Assembly: GCA_902803345.1 (NCBI GenBank)
Contig: CADCPV010000404.1
Span: 1 to 5,462, forward strand
Direction: 5' to 3'
Length of the DNA: 5,462 nucleotides
Source of the DNA: an uncultured Eubacteriales bacterium
GTDB lineage: Bacteria; Bacillota_A; Clostridia; Lachnospirales; Lachnospiraceae
Part shown: piece after piece, positions 5,172 to 5,462 of the stretch
How positions within the stretch are numbered: position 1 is the first letter of the stretch
Layout of the letters: every line of letters starts with the position of its first letter
The notes under the pieces: generated by a model
What the model saw: the letters and a program-made list of their open reading frames with translations, nothing else
Told to the model about the DNA's origin: nothing
Databases searched by the model: none
Translations under genes and position numbers: made by a program

Positions 5172-5243
5172 CTCCCCGAGTAGGGCTCGAACCTACAACC
5201 CTCCGGTTAACAGCCGGATGCTCTACCATTGAGCTATCGAGGA
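5172..5243 (-). tRNA. tRNA-Asn (GTT)
   Basis: A 72-nt cloverleaf: acceptor TCCTCGA/TCGGGGA (one T·G), D stem GCTC/GAGC, anticodon stem TCCGG/CCGGA with loop CTGTTAA (anticodon GTT), T stem GTAGG/CCTAC with loop TTCGAGC. Discriminator G, as expected for asparagine. CCA is not encoded. It is the first tRNA after 23S rRNA. Confidence 0.94.
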
Positions 5244-5248
5244 TTACA

Positions 5249-5295
5249 TGACAAAAGGATTTCGAAGATACAATCGTACCCGGAAATCCATGTCA
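5249..5295 (-). other. Long hairpin in the 23S-tRNA-Asn spacer
   Basis: On the minus strand TGACA pairs with TGTCA, GGATTTC with GAAATCC, and an inner GGTAC with GTATC around a GATT loop, with small internal loops between. It ends 5 nt before tRNA-Asn. Its position and lack of a T-tract suggest a precursor-processing stem rather than a terminator. Confidence 0.45.
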
Positions 5296-5372
5296 ATGTA
5301 TTCAATGTACCCTGAAAACCGCATATAAACTCGCAACCACTTACGACATTTCCTATCCTCACTAACTCTCTG

Positions 5373-5462
5373 AATAAGCCCTCGACCGATTAGTAACAGT
5401 CAGCTCCATACATTACTGCACTTCCACCTCTGCCCTATCTACCTCGTAGTCTTCAAGGGGTC
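5373..5462 (-). rRNA. 23S ribosomal RNA, 3' end (partial)
   Basis: The minus strand shows the conserved end of bacterial large-subunit rRNA: GACCCCTTGAAGACTACGAG near the window edge, then GGTGGAAGTGCAGTAATGTA, GGAGCTGACTGTTACTAAT and CGGTCGAGGGCTTA. The exact mature end is estimated at 5372-5375 from the CGAGG-CTTA ending of related genes. The rest lies beyond the right edge. Confidence 0.95.

Overview
The window comes from a low-to-mid GC Gram-positive bacterium, most likely a Clostridia/Lachnospiraceae-type gut anaerobe. The grounds are the Firmicutes-style strong Shine-Dalgarno sites (AGGAGG), tRNA genes without encoded CCA, the Clostridia-like 23S 3' end, and the family content (COG4586-type exporter, bacterial serpin, OmpR-type regulator). 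The genus is not resolved. Every convincing gene lies on the minus strand, so transcription runs from high to low coordinates.

From 5462 down to about 4731 is the tail of an rRNA operon. It holds the last ~90 nt of 23S rRNA, a 129-nt spacer with a long processing-type hairpin and no 5S gene, then tRNA-Asn(GTT), a 128-nt gap with two large related hairpins, tRNA-Glu(TTC), a CAT-anticodon tRNA (Ile2 or Met), tRNA-Val(GAC), and a strong intrinsic terminator. The paired hairpins (5056-5112 and 5115-5170) share a 28-nt core and show compensatory base changes. They are the most unusual element of the window.

From 4637 to 3420 is a serpin (serine protease inhibitor family) of 405 residues. Its N-terminus is very basic and has no obvious signal peptide. 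A near-consensus promoter lies immediately after its stop codon. It is followed by a terminator-like hairpin and an ~145-nt leader with mutually exclusive hairpins and a possible 38-codon ORF.

From 3230 to 829 is a tight three-gene operon: ABC ATPase (COG4586 type) and two six-helix permeases (COG4587 and COG3694 types). The first pair overlaps by ATGA and the second pair is 3 nt apart. Together they should form one exporter of unknown substrate. From 721 leftwards, with its own promoter, is an OmpR/PhoB-type response regulator. One nucleotide after its stop, a further ATG begins a gene cut by the window edge, plausibly the partner histidine kinase. The proximity suggests, but does not prove, that the two-component system serves the exporter.
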